Assembly: GCF_963457605.1 (NCBI RefSeq)
Contig: NZ_OY735139.1
Span: 62,001 to 126,000, forward strand
Direction of reading: 5' to 3'
DNA: 64,000 bases
DNA from: an uncultured Gellertiella sp.
Lineage (GTDB): Bacteria > Pseudomonadota > Alphaproteobacteria > Rhizobiales > Rhizobiaceae
Part shown: positions 46,004 through 57,045 of the stretch, in pieces
Numbering within the stretch: position 1 is the stretch's first letter
Layout: every line of letters begins with the position of its first letter
Translations under genes and position numbers: made by a program
The notes under the pieces: model-generated
Database searches by the model: none
What the model was told of the DNA's origin: nothing
Seen by the model: only the letters and a program-made list of their open reading frames with translations

Positions 46004-47175
46004 CCACTGTACTGAAAATCGGGGTGGTGGCGGGCGAGGTCTCGGGCGATCTGCTCGGTGCCGACCTGATTTCCGCCCTGAAGCGGATCTCCGGCCGGCC
46101 GGTCGAGCTTGTCGGTGTCGGCGGGGAGGCGCTGAAGGCGGAAGGCCTGCCATCTCTGTTTGAGTATTCCGAACTGTCGATCATGGGCCTGACCCAGGTG
46201 CTCAGCCGCTTGCCCTTGCTGCTGCGGCGCATCCGGCAGACTGCCGAAACCCTGGTGGCTGCCCGCCCGGACATCATCCTGCTGATCGACAGCCCCGATT
46301 TCACGCACCGGGTGGCCAAACGGGTGCGTGCCGCCAATCCTGATATTCCCATCGTCAAATATGTCTGCCCCAGTGTCTGGGCCTGGAAGGAATATCGCGC
46401 GCCCGCCATGCGCGCCTATGTGGATCACGTTCTGGCGCTGCTGCCGTTTGAGCCCGGGGTGATGGCCCGGCTGTCCGGTCCGCCCACCACATTTGTCGGC
46501 CATCGCCTGACCGCAGATGAGAATGTGCGCACCGTGCGCCAGGCGCGGGCCGCAAGGGCTGCGCAAACCGAGCGGGACGAGCCGGTACTGCTGCTGCTGC
46601 CGGGCTCGCGGGGCTCCGAGGTGAAAAAAATTCTGCCGGTCTTGCGGGATGTCGCTGAAGAATTTCGGGCGCGAAACGGCGCGGCGCGGCTGCTTTTGCC
46701 CACCGTGCCGCGCATGGAGGCGCTGGTACGCGAAATGACCGCCGTCTGGCCGGTGCAGCCGGAGATCAGCGCCACAGCACAATTCAAGTGGGATGCCTTT
46801 GCCCGCGCCAGCGCCGCTATTGCCGCCTCTGGAACCGTCATTCTGGAACTCGGCCTGTGCGGCGTTCCCGTCGTGTCGATCTACAAGACCGACTGGATGA
46901 TCAAGCTGATCACCGACCGGATCAAGATCTGGAGCGGCGCATTGCCAAACCTGATTGCCGATTATGTGGTGGTGCCGGAATATTTCGACGCCCAAATCCG
47001 CACAGGCAAGCTGGTGCGCTGGCTGGAACGGCTGTCACGCCCGACCCGTGAGCACGCGGCGATGATGGCCGGCTTCGATTTCGTCTGGCAGACCATGCAG
47101 GTGGCGGAGGCCCCTGGCGATGCGGGGGCCCGCATTCTGCTCGACCTCTGCACCAAAAAACCCGGCCATTCCTGA
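46000..47175 (+). CDS. lpxB: Lipid A disaccharide synthase
   Basis: Glycosyltransferase condensing lipid X and UDP-diacylglucosamine. 391 residues. Motifs: GVVAGEVSGDLLGADLI, LVGVGGEALKAEGL, IMGLTQVLSRLP, ILLIDSPDFTHRVAKRVRA, KYVCPSVWAWKEYRA, LLPGSRGSEVKKILP and GTVILELGLCGVPVVSIYKT. Starts GTG at 46000. It closes the lpxD-fabZ-lpxA-lpxI-lpxB set and ends at a bidirectional terminator against gltA. Confidence 0.96.
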   Translation: MTTVLKIGVVAGEVSGDLLGADLISALKRISGRPVELVGVGGEALKAEGLPSLFEYSELSIMGLTQVLSRLPLLLRRIRQTAETLVAARPDIILLIDSPDFTHRVAKRVRAANPDIPIVKYVCPSVWAWKEYRAPAMRAYVDHVLALLPFEPGVMARLSGPPTTFVGHRLTADENVRTVRQARAARAAQTERDEPVLLLLPGSRGSEVKKILPVLRDVAEEFRARNGAARLLLPTVPRMEALVREMTAVWPVQPEISATAQFKWDAFARASAAIAASGTVILELGLCGVPVVSIYKTDWMIKLITDRIKIWSGALPNLIADYVVVPEYFDAQIRTGKLVRWLERLSRPTREHAAMMAGFDFVWQTMQVAEAPGDAGARILLDLCTKKPGHS

Positions 47176-47190
47176 CCGGGTTCGATTTTC
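47159..47190. terminator. Bidirectional terminator between lpxB and gltA
   Basis: AACCCGG (47159-47165) and CCGGGTT (47176-47182) form a 7-bp stem around the lpxB stop. A CAAAAAA run precedes it (T run for the minus strand) and CGATTTTC follows for the plus strand. Confidence 0.7.
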
Positions 47191-47208
47191 AGAGCTTTGA
47201 CATCCGGT

Positions 47209-48498
47209 TCAGCGCTTGGAGACCGGCATGTAATCGCGCACAGGTGCGCCGATATAGAGCTGGCGCGGGCGACCGATGCGCTGCTGCGGATCCTCGATCA
47301 TCTCGTTCCACTGCGCGATCCAGCCGACGGTGCGGGCGAGTGCGAAGAGCACGGTGAACATCGTGGTGGGGAAACCGAGCGCCTTCAGCGTGATGCCCGA
47401 GTAGAAGTCGATATTCGGATAAAGCTTCTTCTCGATGAAATAGCTGTCGGTGAGCGCGATGCGCTCCAGCTCAATGGCGACTTCCAGCAGCGGATCGTCC
47501 TTGATGCCGAGTTCGTTCAGCACTTCATGGCAGGTCTTCTGCATGATCTTGGCGCGCGGATCGTAGTTCTTGTAGACGCGGTGGCCAAAGCCCATCAGAC
47601 GGAACGGATCGTTCTTGTCCTTGGCGCGGGCGACAAATTCCGGGATACGGTCGACAGTACCGATTTCGGTCAGCATGTTCAGCGCCGCCTCATTGGCACC
47701 GCCATGGGCAGGGCCCCAGAGGCAGGCAATGCCGGCCGCGATGCAGGCGAAGGGATTGGCACCCGAAGAGCCGGCAAGCCGGACGGTCGAGGTCGAGGCA
47801 TTCTGTTCGTGATCGGCATGAAGGATGAAGATCCGGTCCATGGCGCGGGCGAGAACCGGGTTTACAACATAGTCTTCGCAGGGCACAGCAAAGCACATGC
47901 GGAGGAAATTGGCGGCATAATCGAGATCGTTCTTCGGATACACGAAGGGCTGCCCGATGTGATACTTGAAGGCCATGGCAGCCAGGGTCGGCATCTTGGC
48001 AATCATCCGCAGGCTGGCGACCATCCGCTGGTGCGGATCGGTGATATCGGTCGAGTCATGGTAGAAGGCCGACAGCGCCCCGACGCAACCGCACATGACG
48101 GCCATCGGGTGGGCATCGCGACGGAAACCGGTGAAGAAGCGCGACATCTGCTCATGCACCATCGTGTGATGGGTGACGCGATAGTCGAAATCCTTCTTCT
48201 GGGCAGCGGTCGGCAACTCGCCATAGAGCAGGAGATAGCAGACTTCGAGGAAGTCGCCCTGTTCGGCGAGTTGGTCGATCGGATAGCCGCGATGCAGAAG
48301 AATGCCTTCGTCGCCATCGATATAGGTGATCTTCGATTCGCAGGAAGCAGTGGAGGTGAAGCCCGGATCATAGGTGAAGGCGTTGGTATGCTTGTAAAGC
48401 GTGCCGATATCGATCACATCGGGGCCAATCGTGCCCTGTTTTACGGGCAATTCCACATTTTTCCCATCAAGCGCCAAAGAAGCGGTTTTGTCAGTCAT
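47209..48498 (-). CDS. gltA: Citrate synthase (type II)
   Basis: Entry enzyme of the TCA cycle, 429 residues, hexameric NADH-sensitive type by length. Contains [43 protein letters not shown] (catalytic His), and [18 protein letters not shown] (second His), with the final Asp in [21 protein letters not shown]-type block. ATG 48498 with GGAGGACCACC upstream is a strong ribosome-binding site. Transcribed opposite to lpxB. In rhizobia gltX usually lies beside it; it is absent here. Confidence 0.97.
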   Translation of the reverse strand: MTDKTASLALDGKNVELPVKQGTIGPDVIDIGTLYKHTNAFTYDPGFTSTASCESKITYIDGDEGILLHRGYPIDQLAEQGDFLEVCYLLLYGELPTAAQKKDFDYRVTHHTMVHEQMSRFFTGFRRDAHPMAVMCGCVGALSAFYHDSTDITDPHQRMVASLRMIAKMPTLAAMAFKYHIGQPFVYPKNDLDYAANFLRMCFAVPCEDYVVNPVLARAMDRIFILHADHEQNASTSTVRLAGSSGANPFACIAAGIACLWGPAHGGANEAALNMLTEIGTVDRIPEFVARAKDKNDPFRLMGFGHRVYKNYDPRAKIMQKTCHEVLNELGIKDDPLLEVAIELERIALTDSYFIEKKLYPNIDFYSGITLKALGFPTTMFTVLFALARTVGWIAQWNEMIEDPQQRIGRPRQLYIGAPVRDYMPVSKR

Positions 48499-48878
48499 GG
48501 TGGTCCTCCGAATGCGGGCGCTCCAAAGCGCCATATGGTTTAGTCGAGTGGCCTTAGCTTAAAGCGCGTCGCGCCAAAGGAATTTCGCGAGACGGCTCAA
48601 AAAAAATCGTCTTGAAGCCTGATCGTTACCGAAAGCCTGCCGGTGAGGCGGCTGGAACGCCAAGCGCTATCCCGGCGAAGTTCATGCCATCGTCCGCATC
48701 GCGAATTGTGCACTGCATGGTAATCCCTTCTGCAATGCGAAATCCACAAGAATCATGGCCTTGCCGGATAGTTTTGCCGCATCTTAAGTCGAATTGTTTC
48801 CAATCCCGTTAATGGCATATATGCGGCATGGCTTAAATAGTGTTGCCAAGGCCGGGGGTAACGTCGCACAGTGTCGCA
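48499..48878. other. gltA-comEC divergent intergenic region
   Basis: 380 bases that must contain the gltA (minus) and comEC (plus) promoters. A short AAAAAA run occurs near 48600 and no RNA gene or recognisable small ORF is seen. Position alone suggests it is where gltX sits in relatives, but no gltX remnant was recognised. Confidence 0.5.
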
Positions 48879-51335
48879 ATGGAGACACGGCATTCAGAAA
48901 AGCTCGAGTTGCTCCACTGGAACCGGCCGCAGCCGCTCGGTTTTCCGGCAGTGCCTGCCAATGAAAACCTGCCCGATTCGATCCCGCCTGGACCCCGTCG
49001 CCAACTTTCGATCCGCATTTACCGGCAAGCCCAGCCGGCGCTGGAGGCAGCGCAATTTTCGCTTGCCCGCCTGCTTGAAGAAGAGGCGCGGCGCGACCGG
49101 ATTTTTCTGTTCGTGCCGGTTGCGATGGGCGCAGGCGCCGCTGCGTGGTTGCTGGTGGCTGAAGAGCCATCGCTTCTCTATCTCTTGCTGCTGTTCATGG
49201 CCGCAGCCATGGCGCATGGCTTGCTGAGGCACAGGCGGCCTGGCGTTGCCAGACTCAGCGGCGCCGCATTGCTGCTTCTGTCAGGTTCTTTGCTTGCCGC
49301 CTTCGAGAACTGGCGGGCGGATACGGTCATTCTCGACGCTCCCGTGACGACGGAAATATCTGGCGTGGTCGAAGCGCGGGAGGCGAGCGGGCCTCACGCC
49401 TGGCGCTATCTGGTCGCTCTCAGCGACACCCGAAGCCCGCACCTTGCCCGTCCGCCGACCACCATTTCCCTGCTGGTGCGGACGAGACAGCAGGCTCCCG
49501 ATGTCGGCGATGCCATCCGGGGCAAGGCCCGGCTGACGCCGCCATCCGGACCTGCGCTTCCCGGCCTCAATGATTTTGCCCTTGCCGCCTGGTTCGACGG
49601 GGTGGGGGCGACGGGCTTTCTCTATGGGCCGCCCATGAAAGAAAGGGCAGAGCATGCAGGCACCCATTTCACCTTCGCATCCCGCCTTACCCGCTCCATG
49701 CATCAATTGCGGGCCGGGATCGGCGATCATATCCGCGCGGTGATCGGCGGCGACGAGGGGGCCTTTGCCGCCGCCATCATCACCAACGAACAACGGGCGA
49801 TTTCAAAACCGACGGTGGAGGCCCTGCGACTGTCCGGGCTTGCCCATATCATCGCCATCTCAGGCATGAACATGGCGCTGTCGGCAGGTATCTTCTTTGT
49901 CGGACTGCGGGCGCTGGCAAGCCTGTCGGTCGGCTTTTCCCAGGCCTTTCCGGTAAAGAAGATCGCGGCCATCGGGGCGCTCGCCGGCACCACCGCCTAT
50001 TACATGATCTCGGGCTTTGCGGTTTCTGCCGAACGCGCCTTCCTGATGATGGCGATCATGCTTGTGGCTGTGGTGTTTGACCGCCCCGCCATCAGCCTGC
50101 GCAATATTGCGCTGTCCGCGCTGGCAATCCTGCTGGTATCGCCGTCGGCAATCCTTGGTCCGAGTTTCCAGATGTCCTATGCGGGAACCCTCGGCCTGGT
50201 GGCGGGCTATGAGGTCTGGGCGCGGCGCAAGCGACCCTTATCGCCGCCGTTCCCCGCGCCCGTGTGGCTGAGGACCGGATACCGGATGGCATCGGGTGCC
50301 TTCATGACATCCCTGATCGGCGGCACCGCCACCGCGTTGTTTTCCATCGAGCATTTCCAGCGCTTCGCCACCTTCGGCCTGATCGCCAATCTGATCGTGA
50401 CACCGCTGATTTCGCTCGTGGTGATGCCGTCTGCGCTGATTTCCATGCTCTTGATGCCGCTGGGTCTCGACCGCTGGCCATTGCTGGTGATGGGCTGGGG
50501 GCTGAAAGAGGTGATCGCCACCGGCTTCTGGGTGGCGGGCTGGGGCGGGCAGTGGAATACCGGTCAATTGCCCGGCTGGTATTTCCTCGCCATCACCGTG
50601 TCCTTTCTGCTTCTGACGCTGTTGACGACACGCCTGCGGCTATCCGGTCTGGTTCTCGCCGGTGCCGCTGCAGCCCTGTTGCTGCTTCTGCCCGCAAAGC
50701 CGCCGCCCGATCTGGTGATTGCGGAGGATGGCTCGCTGGCGGCCTTTGTCGATGGATCGCATCTCTCCCCGAACCGTGCACATCCGCCGAAATTCCTGTT
50801 CGTCCAGTGGCAACGGGCGCTGCGTGCCGCCGATGTCGCTGCGCCCGCCTATCTGGAGCAGGGCGAGGAGGTCAGGCAGGACAGCCGGTCAGATCGCTAT
50901 CGCCCGCTGACGGACGAGGAGGAAATTGCCGAGCGGGCTTTCATGACGCAAACCCTGGAGGAAACCCGGACGCGGCATTTTGCCTGCAAGAAGGCGGCCT
51001 GGTGTCTGGGCAAACTGCCCGGCGGCGGTTCTGTCGCACTTGTTGAGAACAGCATCTATGCCGGAATTGCCTGCGATGTCGCCAGCATCGTTGTATCGCG
51101 AACACCACGGCATTTCACCGCCTGTCGCTCTGGCGCCCTGCTGATCAGCCGCGAGGTGCTGCGCCAGACCGGAGCCCTCAGCCTGCACTTTCCCGGCCCT
51201 GCGGCGCGACCCGAAATCACCGCATCCTTGCTCCATAGCCATCGGCCCTGGAATGCATTCCGCACCTATGACTGGCGAACCGGCGGCACTTCGCCCCCGA
51301 TTCCCGCCGCAATCGCGGCTCTGATCGTCAACTGA
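48879..51335 (+). CDS. comEC: ComEC/Rec2-family competence-type membrane protein
   Basis: Large membrane protein thought to form the DNA-uptake channel; in rhizobia a role in natural transformation is unproven. About 818 residues with some ten or more hydrophobic segments. The competence-domain motif GEFGPA-like part appears as IAISGMNMALSAGIFFVGLRAL, preceded by RLSGLAHIIAISGMN (the conserved SGL...H...SG motif). The metallo-beta-lactamase-like C-terminal domain of Gram-positive ComEC is partly replaced; a DUF4131-type N-terminal domain is present. ATG 48879 is the more likely start; the frame opens at 48840. Confidence 0.88.
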   Translation: METRHSEKLELLHWNRPQPLGFPAVPANENLPDSIPPGPRRQLSIRIYRQAQPALEAAQFSLARLLEEEARRDRIFLFVPVAMGAGAAAWLLVAEEPSLLYLLLLFMAAAMAHGLLRHRRPGVARLSGAALLLLSGSLLAAFENWRADTVILDAPVTTEISGVVEAREASGPHAWRYLVALSDTRSPHLARPPTTISLLVRTRQQAPDVGDAIRGKARLTPPSGPALPGLNDFALAAWFDGVGATGFLYGPPMKERAEHAGTHFTFASRLTRSMHQLRAGIGDHIRAVIGGDEGAFAAAIITNEQRAISKPTVEALRLSGLAHIIAISGMNMALSAGIFFVGLRALASLSVGFSQAFPVKKIAAIGALAGTTAYYMISGFAVSAERAFLMMAIMLVAVVFDRPAISLRNIALSALAILLVSPSAILGPSFQMSYAGTLGLVAGYEVWARRKRPLSPPFPAPVWLRTGYRMASGAFMTSLIGGTATALFSIEHFQRFATFGLIANLIVTPLISLVVMPSALISMLLMPLGLDRWPLLVMGWGLKEVIATGFWVAGWGGQWNTGQLPGWYFLAITVSFLLLTLLTTRLRLSGLVLAGAAAALLLLLPAKPPPDLVIAEDGSLAAFVDGSHLSPNRAHPPKFLFVQWQRALRAADVAAPAYLEQGEEVRQDSRSDRYRPLTDEEEIAERAFMTQTLEETRTRHFACKKAAWCLGKLPGGGSVALVENSIYAGIACDVASIVVSRTPRHFTACRSGALLISREVLRQTGALSLHFPGPAARPEITASLLHSHRPWNAFRTYDWRTGGTSPPIPAAIAALIVN

Positions 51336-51379
51336 AGGCCCGGCGTCCGGCCACCCGCAAAACCCGGTCAGGACAGGGG

Positions 51380-52099
51380 TCAATGATACCGGCGGATCAG
51401 GCCGACAAGCTTGCCCTGCACCTTGACGCGGTCAGCGGCGAAGATCCGGGTCTCATAGGCCGGGTTGGCGGCTTCGAGCGCAATCGATGCCCCCTTGCGC
51501 CGGAAGCGCTTCAGGGTGGCCTCCTCGTCATCGACCAGCGCAACGATGATGTCTCCCGGGGTAGCGCTTGCGACATTGCGGATGATCACCGTATCGCCAT
51601 CGAGAATCCCGGCCTCGATCATCGAATCGCCCTTGACCTCCAGTGCATAATGTTCGCCGGATGCGAGCATTTCGGCAGGCACGGAAATTTCATGGGTGTT
51701 GTTCTGGATCGCCGAGATCGGCACACCGGCGGCAATCCGCCCCATCATCGGGATGGAAACGGTGTTGCTGTCATTGGCGGGAAGGGGCTTGACCGGGGCA
51801 GGCGCAACCGGCTGGGGCTTGCCGAGACTGCCTTCGATGACACTTGGCGAAAAACCGCGCCTCGGCTGGCTGGCGGGCTGATAGGCTTCCGGCAGCTTGA
51901 TCACCTCGAGCGCCCGCGCCCGGTTCGGCAGGCGGCGGATGAAGCCGCGCTCTTCCAGTGCGGTAATCAGCCGGTGAATCCCCGACTTGGAGGCGAGATC
52001 CAGCGCGTCCTTCATCTCGTCGAACGAGGGCGGAATGCCCGATTCCTTCATTCGTTCATGAATGAAAAACAGCAATTCCTGTTGTTTGCGCGTCAGCAT
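51380..52099 (-). CDS. lexA: SOS repressor LexA
   Basis: Transcriptional repressor of the DNA-damage response. 239 residues: winged helix at the N-terminus ([26 protein letters not shown]), conserved [27 protein letters not shown], then a proline-rich linker and the S24 autoprotease. The cleavage site is in GRIAAGVPI (Ala-Gly), the nucleophile Ser in [11 protein letters not shown] and the general-base Lys in [12 protein letters not shown] 52099 matches the family; two extra residues would come from 52105. A GTTC-N7-GTTC box lies 49 bases upstream. It is convergent with comEC. Confidence 0.97.
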   Translation of the reverse strand: MLTRKQQELLFFIHERMKESGIPPSFDEMKDALDLASKSGIHRLITALEERGFIRRLPNRARALEVIKLPEAYQPASQPRRGFSPSVIEGSLGKPQPVAPAPVKPLPANDSNTVSIPMMGRIAAGVPISAIQNNTHEISVPAEMLASGEHYALEVKGDSMIEAGILDGDTVIIRNVASATPGDIIVALVDDEEATLKRFRRKGASIALEAANPAYETRIFAADRVKVQGKLVGLIRRYH

Positions 52100-52132
52100 C
52101 TTCACTTACCCCGGGAGCGTGAAACAAATCCA

Positions 52133-52151
52133 GAACATACCCTATATGTTC
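52133..52151. promoter_or_regulatory. GAACATA-N5-TATGTTC palindrome upstream of lexA
   Basis: Perfect 7-bp arms (52133-52139 and 52145-52151) that share the GTTC of the adjacent SOS box. It may widen the LexA operator or serve the divergent kdsA-side promoter. Confidence 0.4.
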
Positions 52152-52162
52152 CATTTGTGTTC
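52148..52162. promoter_or_regulatory. Alphaproteobacterial SOS box (GTTC-N7-GTTC)
   Basis: GTTCCATTTGTGTTC fits exactly the direct-repeat LexA box of Rhizobiales. 49 bases before the lexA start, implying autorepression. Confidence 0.85.
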
Positions 52163-52471
52163 CGCAAGTCCATAAAACTTCGTTAACGATGAACATCCCG
52201 GCCAAAAAGGCGAACGAAAGCGGAAAACACATGACTGTCAGGTGAGGCCAAATGCCTGAAATAATTGAGGATAATATATTTTTGATGGATATTGTCATAG
52301 GTTATTATCAGGACATCTGATCCATATATTGTTTTGATGCCGCCCTGCGACGGGGCGTCTTGCCGCCAGGACGCGGTGTGCGATTCGCCGTCAGCTTTCA
52401 CCTGTCTTAAGCAGGAAAAAGCCACGTCGGACGCGCGGACTGATTGATTAAATCGATTGAACAGGTCTATA

Positions 52472-52547
52472 GGAGTTTGTCCGCCGGGTTGCGCGAGAGT
52501 CTGTCTGCATCGGAAAAACCGGGTCCCGCATTTCCCTGACAAACTCC
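52472..52547. other. Long-range inverted repeat in the leader of the VOC gene
   Basis: GGAGTTTGTC (52472-52481) and GACAAACTCC (52538-52547) are exact complements separated by 56 bases. The stem could close a structured leader or be a relic of a small element. Rest of 52163-52600 has no gene I can support; part is AT-rich (around 52250-52330). Confidence 0.35.
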
Positions 52548-52600
52548 ATGGGCCCGGGGGTGCAGTGGTCGGGTATTTGAGCCGCAGGAGAGTGTTTTTC

Positions 52601-53473
52601 ATGGTCACGCCGCGCTTGATTGATCATCTCGTGCTGCCTGTCAGCACGCTGGAGGTCGCCCGGCACCGGTTGTCGGCCCTCGGTTTTGTCGTGGCAGCGG
52701 ATGCCCGCCACCCGTTCGGCACTGAAAATGCCTGCGTGTTTTTCGCCGATGGCACCTATCTGGAACCTCTGGCCATTGCCAGCCGCGAGTCCTGCATGGC
52801 GGCGGTGGCCGGTCGCAACATGTTTGTCGCCCGCGACCAGGCCTTTCGCTTCCGGGTGGGGCAGGATGGCTTTTCCGCCCTGGTCCTGAAATCGGCCGAT
52901 GCGGCAGCAGATGACGGGCAGTTTCACGGCGAGGCCGTGTCCGGCGGTCCGATGCTCTCCTTTTCGCGCCCCGTCAGAAGCGCGGCCGGGGTTGAGTCGA
53001 CGGCTTCCTTTCACCTCGCCTTTGCGGCTGATCTGCGGGCACCCGATTTCTTCTTTTTCAGTTGCGAACGGGTGAATGCGGCCGCCTTTCCGCCCGCTCC
53101 CCCGCATCTAAACGGGGTGACCGGTTTGAAGTCCGTCATCCTCTCCGAGCAGTACCCGTCGGATTTTCAGTATCTGCTCGAAACCGTGCTCCGCCAGCGC
53201 GATGTCCGGGCCCATTCCTTCGGGCTGGATATAGCGTGTGCCAGTGCCACCCTGTCGGTGCTGACGGCACAGGGCATCAAGGCCCACTATGGTGTCGATA
53301 GCGGGCGGCACGGACGTGGCCTTTACGGCGAAGGACTGGTGTTTCTCGTCTCTTCGCTGGAGGCGACGGAAAAATGCCTTGTTGACAGCGCCATTCCTTT
53401 TATCCGACAGGCTCATCGCATCATTGTCCTGCCGGAAGCCGGGCAGGGCGCATTTTTCGCATTCGAGGAATAG
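52601..53473 (+). CDS. VOC family (glyoxalase-like domain) protein
   Basis: 290-residue VOC-fold protein related to the glyoxalase-like domain family often next to kdsA in rhizobia. The first module starts IDHLVLPVSTLEVARHRLSALGFVV with a metal-type His in DHLVLP and a Glu in YLEPLAIA. The second half is weaker (HLNGVTGLKSVIL, HSFGLDIA). No enzymatic activity is known for this subgroup. ATG 52601 has GCAGGAGAG upstream. kdsA follows after nine bases, so they form an operon. Confidence 0.85.
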   Translation: MVTPRLIDHLVLPVSTLEVARHRLSALGFVVAADARHPFGTENACVFFADGTYLEPLAIASRESCMAAVAGRNMFVARDQAFRFRVGQDGFSALVLKSADAAADDGQFHGEAVSGGPMLSFSRPVRSAAGVESTASFHLAFAADLRAPDFFFFSCERVNAAAFPPAPPHLNGVTGLKSVILSEQYPSDFQYLLETVLRQRDVRAHSFGLDIACASATLSVLTAQGIKAHYGVDSGRHGRGLYGEGLVFLVSSLEATEKCLVDSAIPFIRQAHRIIVLPEAGQGAFFAFEE

Positions 53474-53482
53474 GAGACGCAG

Positions 53483-54340
53483 ATGAGCGCGCGCGAGACA
53501 CTGCCAACCCATGCGACGGTCACAGTGGGAGAAGGCAAGGGGCGGGTCAGTTTTTCGAATTCCCTGCCATTGTCGCTGATTGCCGGCCCCTGCCAGATGG
53601 AAAGCCGCGACCACGCCTTTGCGGTAGCAGGCAGGCTTGCCGAAATCTGCGCCGCCGCCGGCATCGGCCTGGTCTACAAATCCTCCTTCGACAAGGCCAA
53701 CCGCACCTCGCTCAATGCCGGACGCGGCATCGGGCTGGACAAGGCGATGGAAGTCTTTGCCGACCTGAAGAAGGAATTCGGCTTTCCCGTCATCACCGAC
53801 ATCCACACCGAAGAGCAATGCGCGCTGGTGTCACCGGTCGTGGACATGCTGCAGATCCCGGCCTTTCTCTGCCGCCAGACCGACCTTCTGGTGGCGGCGG
53901 CGAAAACCGGCCGGGCGATCAATGTCAAGAAGGGCCAGTTCCTTGCCCCATGGGACATGAAGAACGTGCTGCACAAGCTGAATGCCAGCGGCAATGCCGA
54001 TGTGCTGCTCTGCGAGCGCGGGGCCTCCTTCGGCTATAACACCCTGGTCTCCGACATGCGCTCGCTGCCGATCATGGCCGCGATGGGCGCGCCGGTGATC
54101 TTCGATGCCACCCATTCCGTGCAGCAGCCGGGCGGGCAGGGCGGCTCCTCCGGCGGCCAGCGCGAATTCGTCGAGACGCTGGCGCGCGCCGCCGTGGCGG
54201 TGGGCGTTGCAGGCGTGTTCATCGAAACCCACGAGGATCCCGACCATGCGCCCTCCGATGGCCCGAACATGGTGCCGCTGTCGGACATGCCGCGCCTGAT
54301 TGCAAAATTGCAGGCCTTCGACGCCATCGCCAAGGCGTGA
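53483..54340 (+). CDS. kdsA: 3-deoxy-8-phosphooctulonate synthase
   Basis: Condenses PEP and arabinose-5-phosphate to Kdo-8-P for the LPS inner core. 285 residues: [17 protein letters not shown] (PEP site), [105 protein letters not shown]. The first segment includes the [13 protein letters not shown] block, characteristic of KdsA rather than DAHP synthase. A Cys in the metal position (IAGPCQ) suggests the metal-dependent type. Confidence 0.97.
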   Translation: MSARETLPTHATVTVGEGKGRVSFSNSLPLSLIAGPCQMESRDHAFAVAGRLAEICAAAGIGLVYKSSFDKANRTSLNAGRGIGLDKAMEVFADLKKEFGFPVITDIHTEEQCALVSPVVDMLQIPAFLCRQTDLLVAAAKTGRAINVKKGQFLAPWDMKNVLHKLNASGNADVLLCERGASFGYNTLVSDMRSLPIMAAMGAPVIFDATHSVQQPGGQGGSSGGQREFVETLARAAVAVGVAGVFIETHEDPDHAPSDGPNMVPLSDMPRLIAKLQAFDAIAKA

Positions 54341-55720
<1,380 letters not shown>

Positions 55721-55745
55721 ATGTCACCACCGGACTGACGACAAG

Positions 55746-55780
55746 AGCCCGCGTCATCACCAGGACGCGGGCTTTTTCGC
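55746..55780 (+). terminator. eno terminator
   Basis: AGCCCGCGTC (55746-55755) and GACGCGGGCT (55764-55773), 10 bp with an 8-base loop, followed by TTTTTCGCGC. Confidence 0.85.
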
Positions 55781-55807
55781 GCGAAGCCTCAAAGCGAGGG
55801 GACCGGG

Positions 55808-56851
55808 TCAGAGCGTGTTGTCGGCCATCAGCTCGCTGGCGCGCTCGTGGAAAAAGTCGTGATAGTCGTCTCCCCCATCGCGCGCCGTCAGCATTTCCTT
55901 AAGATCAGGCAGCGTGACAGTAAGTACAAGCTTGCCATTTTCCCGGAGCTCCTCCACCGCCGCACGCCGTGCACCGCCATCAAAACCGGCGCGCGAGACC
56001 AGGATGGCGATACTGCGCTGTGCCTTTGGATGCAGGTGCCGGGCTGCGGCATGCACCTCGCCATAGCCAGCGGGCTCCGCGCCATTGACGAAGCTGACCG
56101 TCATGTAGCGGCTCGAAAAATCACCCTGCAGCGTCAGCCAGACATCGTGATGCGGCAGCAGGCGGGCGACCATCGACGGGCGGTGCTGGCCGTCGTCACT
56201 GGCGACGGGCAGGCTCCAGCGCTGGACCTGATCGGCAAACAGCAGCCGCAGCGCCTTCTCGCCCACCTGTTCGAATTTGCGCTGGTTTTCCTTGCCCGGC
56301 CTGGTCTGCTCGAACTCCCCGATCAGCCGCGCGCCGTCGCCACGACTCTTCGACCGGGCGGTAAAGCCTTCAAGCTGCTGCATCTCGCGCAGGAACTGGC
56401 CGGGGTGGACGGCGAGTTCGCGCAGCAGATCGGCAAATGTTTCCGCCAGCGTCGGCGTCTTTTGCGCCATCGGCAGCAACTGGGCTATGCCCCAGAGCTG
56501 CACCGCCTGCCGTTCGGCCTCCTGCATCTGCATGTCCGTCGGTTCCGCCGTGATGATCAGGATCGCGTGGCCAGCCTTTCGCGTGTCGCGAAAGCGCCTG
56601 ATGTCGTCCAGCGCATGGCGGAACAGGCCGTCTTCCATCCGTCGGCTGCGCAGGTATTTCGCCTCGACAACCGTCAGCTCGGTGTCCGGCGGGCGCTTGA
56701 AGACAAAATCGGCCTGGGTTGGTGGTGCCTTGCCATTCTTGGCCTTCCAGCCGGTTTCAACGACGATGGCGCCCTCGCGTGCCAGGATTTTTTCGCATAG
56801 GGAGCGAAAGCCTGCCTGAATTTCCCGGTGCCGCGGGTTACGCTCCAACAT
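55808..56851 (-). CDS. Mrr/PD-(D/E)XK-type nuclease-like protein, tandem domains
   Basis: A 347-residue protein whose N-terminal 110 residues show a PD-(D/E)XK core: D48 in QADFVF, E63 and K65 in VVEAKYL, then RMEDGLFRHALDDIRRFRDTRK and a hydrophobic strand. The C-terminal half (about 195-347) again looks like a restriction-endonuclease fold (EKALRLLFADQVQRW, HRPSMVARLLP, IAILVSRAGFDGGARRAAVEEL, LPDLKEMLTARD) but the acidic and E-x-K residues are absent (RPS for the usual RPD, VSFVNG for the usual VECKN). Start ATG 56851; the open frame runs 84 bases further. No methylase or partner nearby. Function: DNA cleavage in defence or repair is possible. Confidence 0.65.
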   Translation of the reverse strand: MLERNPRHREIQAGFRSLCEKILAREGAIVVETGWKAKNGKAPPTQADFVFKRPPDTELTVVEAKYLRSRRMEDGLFRHALDDIRRFRDTRKAGHAILIITAEPTDMQMQEAERQAVQLWGIAQLLPMAQKTPTLAETFADLLRELAVHPGQFLREMQQLEGFTARSKSRGDGARLIGEFEQTRPGKENQRKFEQVGEKALRLLFADQVQRWSLPVASDDGQHRPSMVARLLPHHDVWLTLQGDFSSRYMTVSFVNGAEPAGYGEVHAAARHLHPKAQRSIAILVSRAGFDGGARRAAVEELRENGKLVLTVTLPDLKEMLTARDGGDDYHDFFHERASELMADNTL

Positions 56852-57045
56852 CTCGTTCCCTCTTCCCAAAATCTGCCGCCGCACGAAGCCGCCAAAGCAG
56901 GCGCAACCGTCTGAGCGCAGGGCGGGATTGCACATGCGTCGGAGATTGCACCCCGCTCCGACGGGTGGCGACGGAACACAGCATAGCGCAGCCGCGACGG
57001 CGGTCTACCTTTTCCCGCAAAGATTTGAGGCGAAATGACGCCCGC

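Noticed and set aside
52183-52608. 141-codon frame on the minus strand upstream of lexA
   Set aside because: No recognisable domain, mixed AT-rich and GC-rich composition, covers the leader of the VOC gene.
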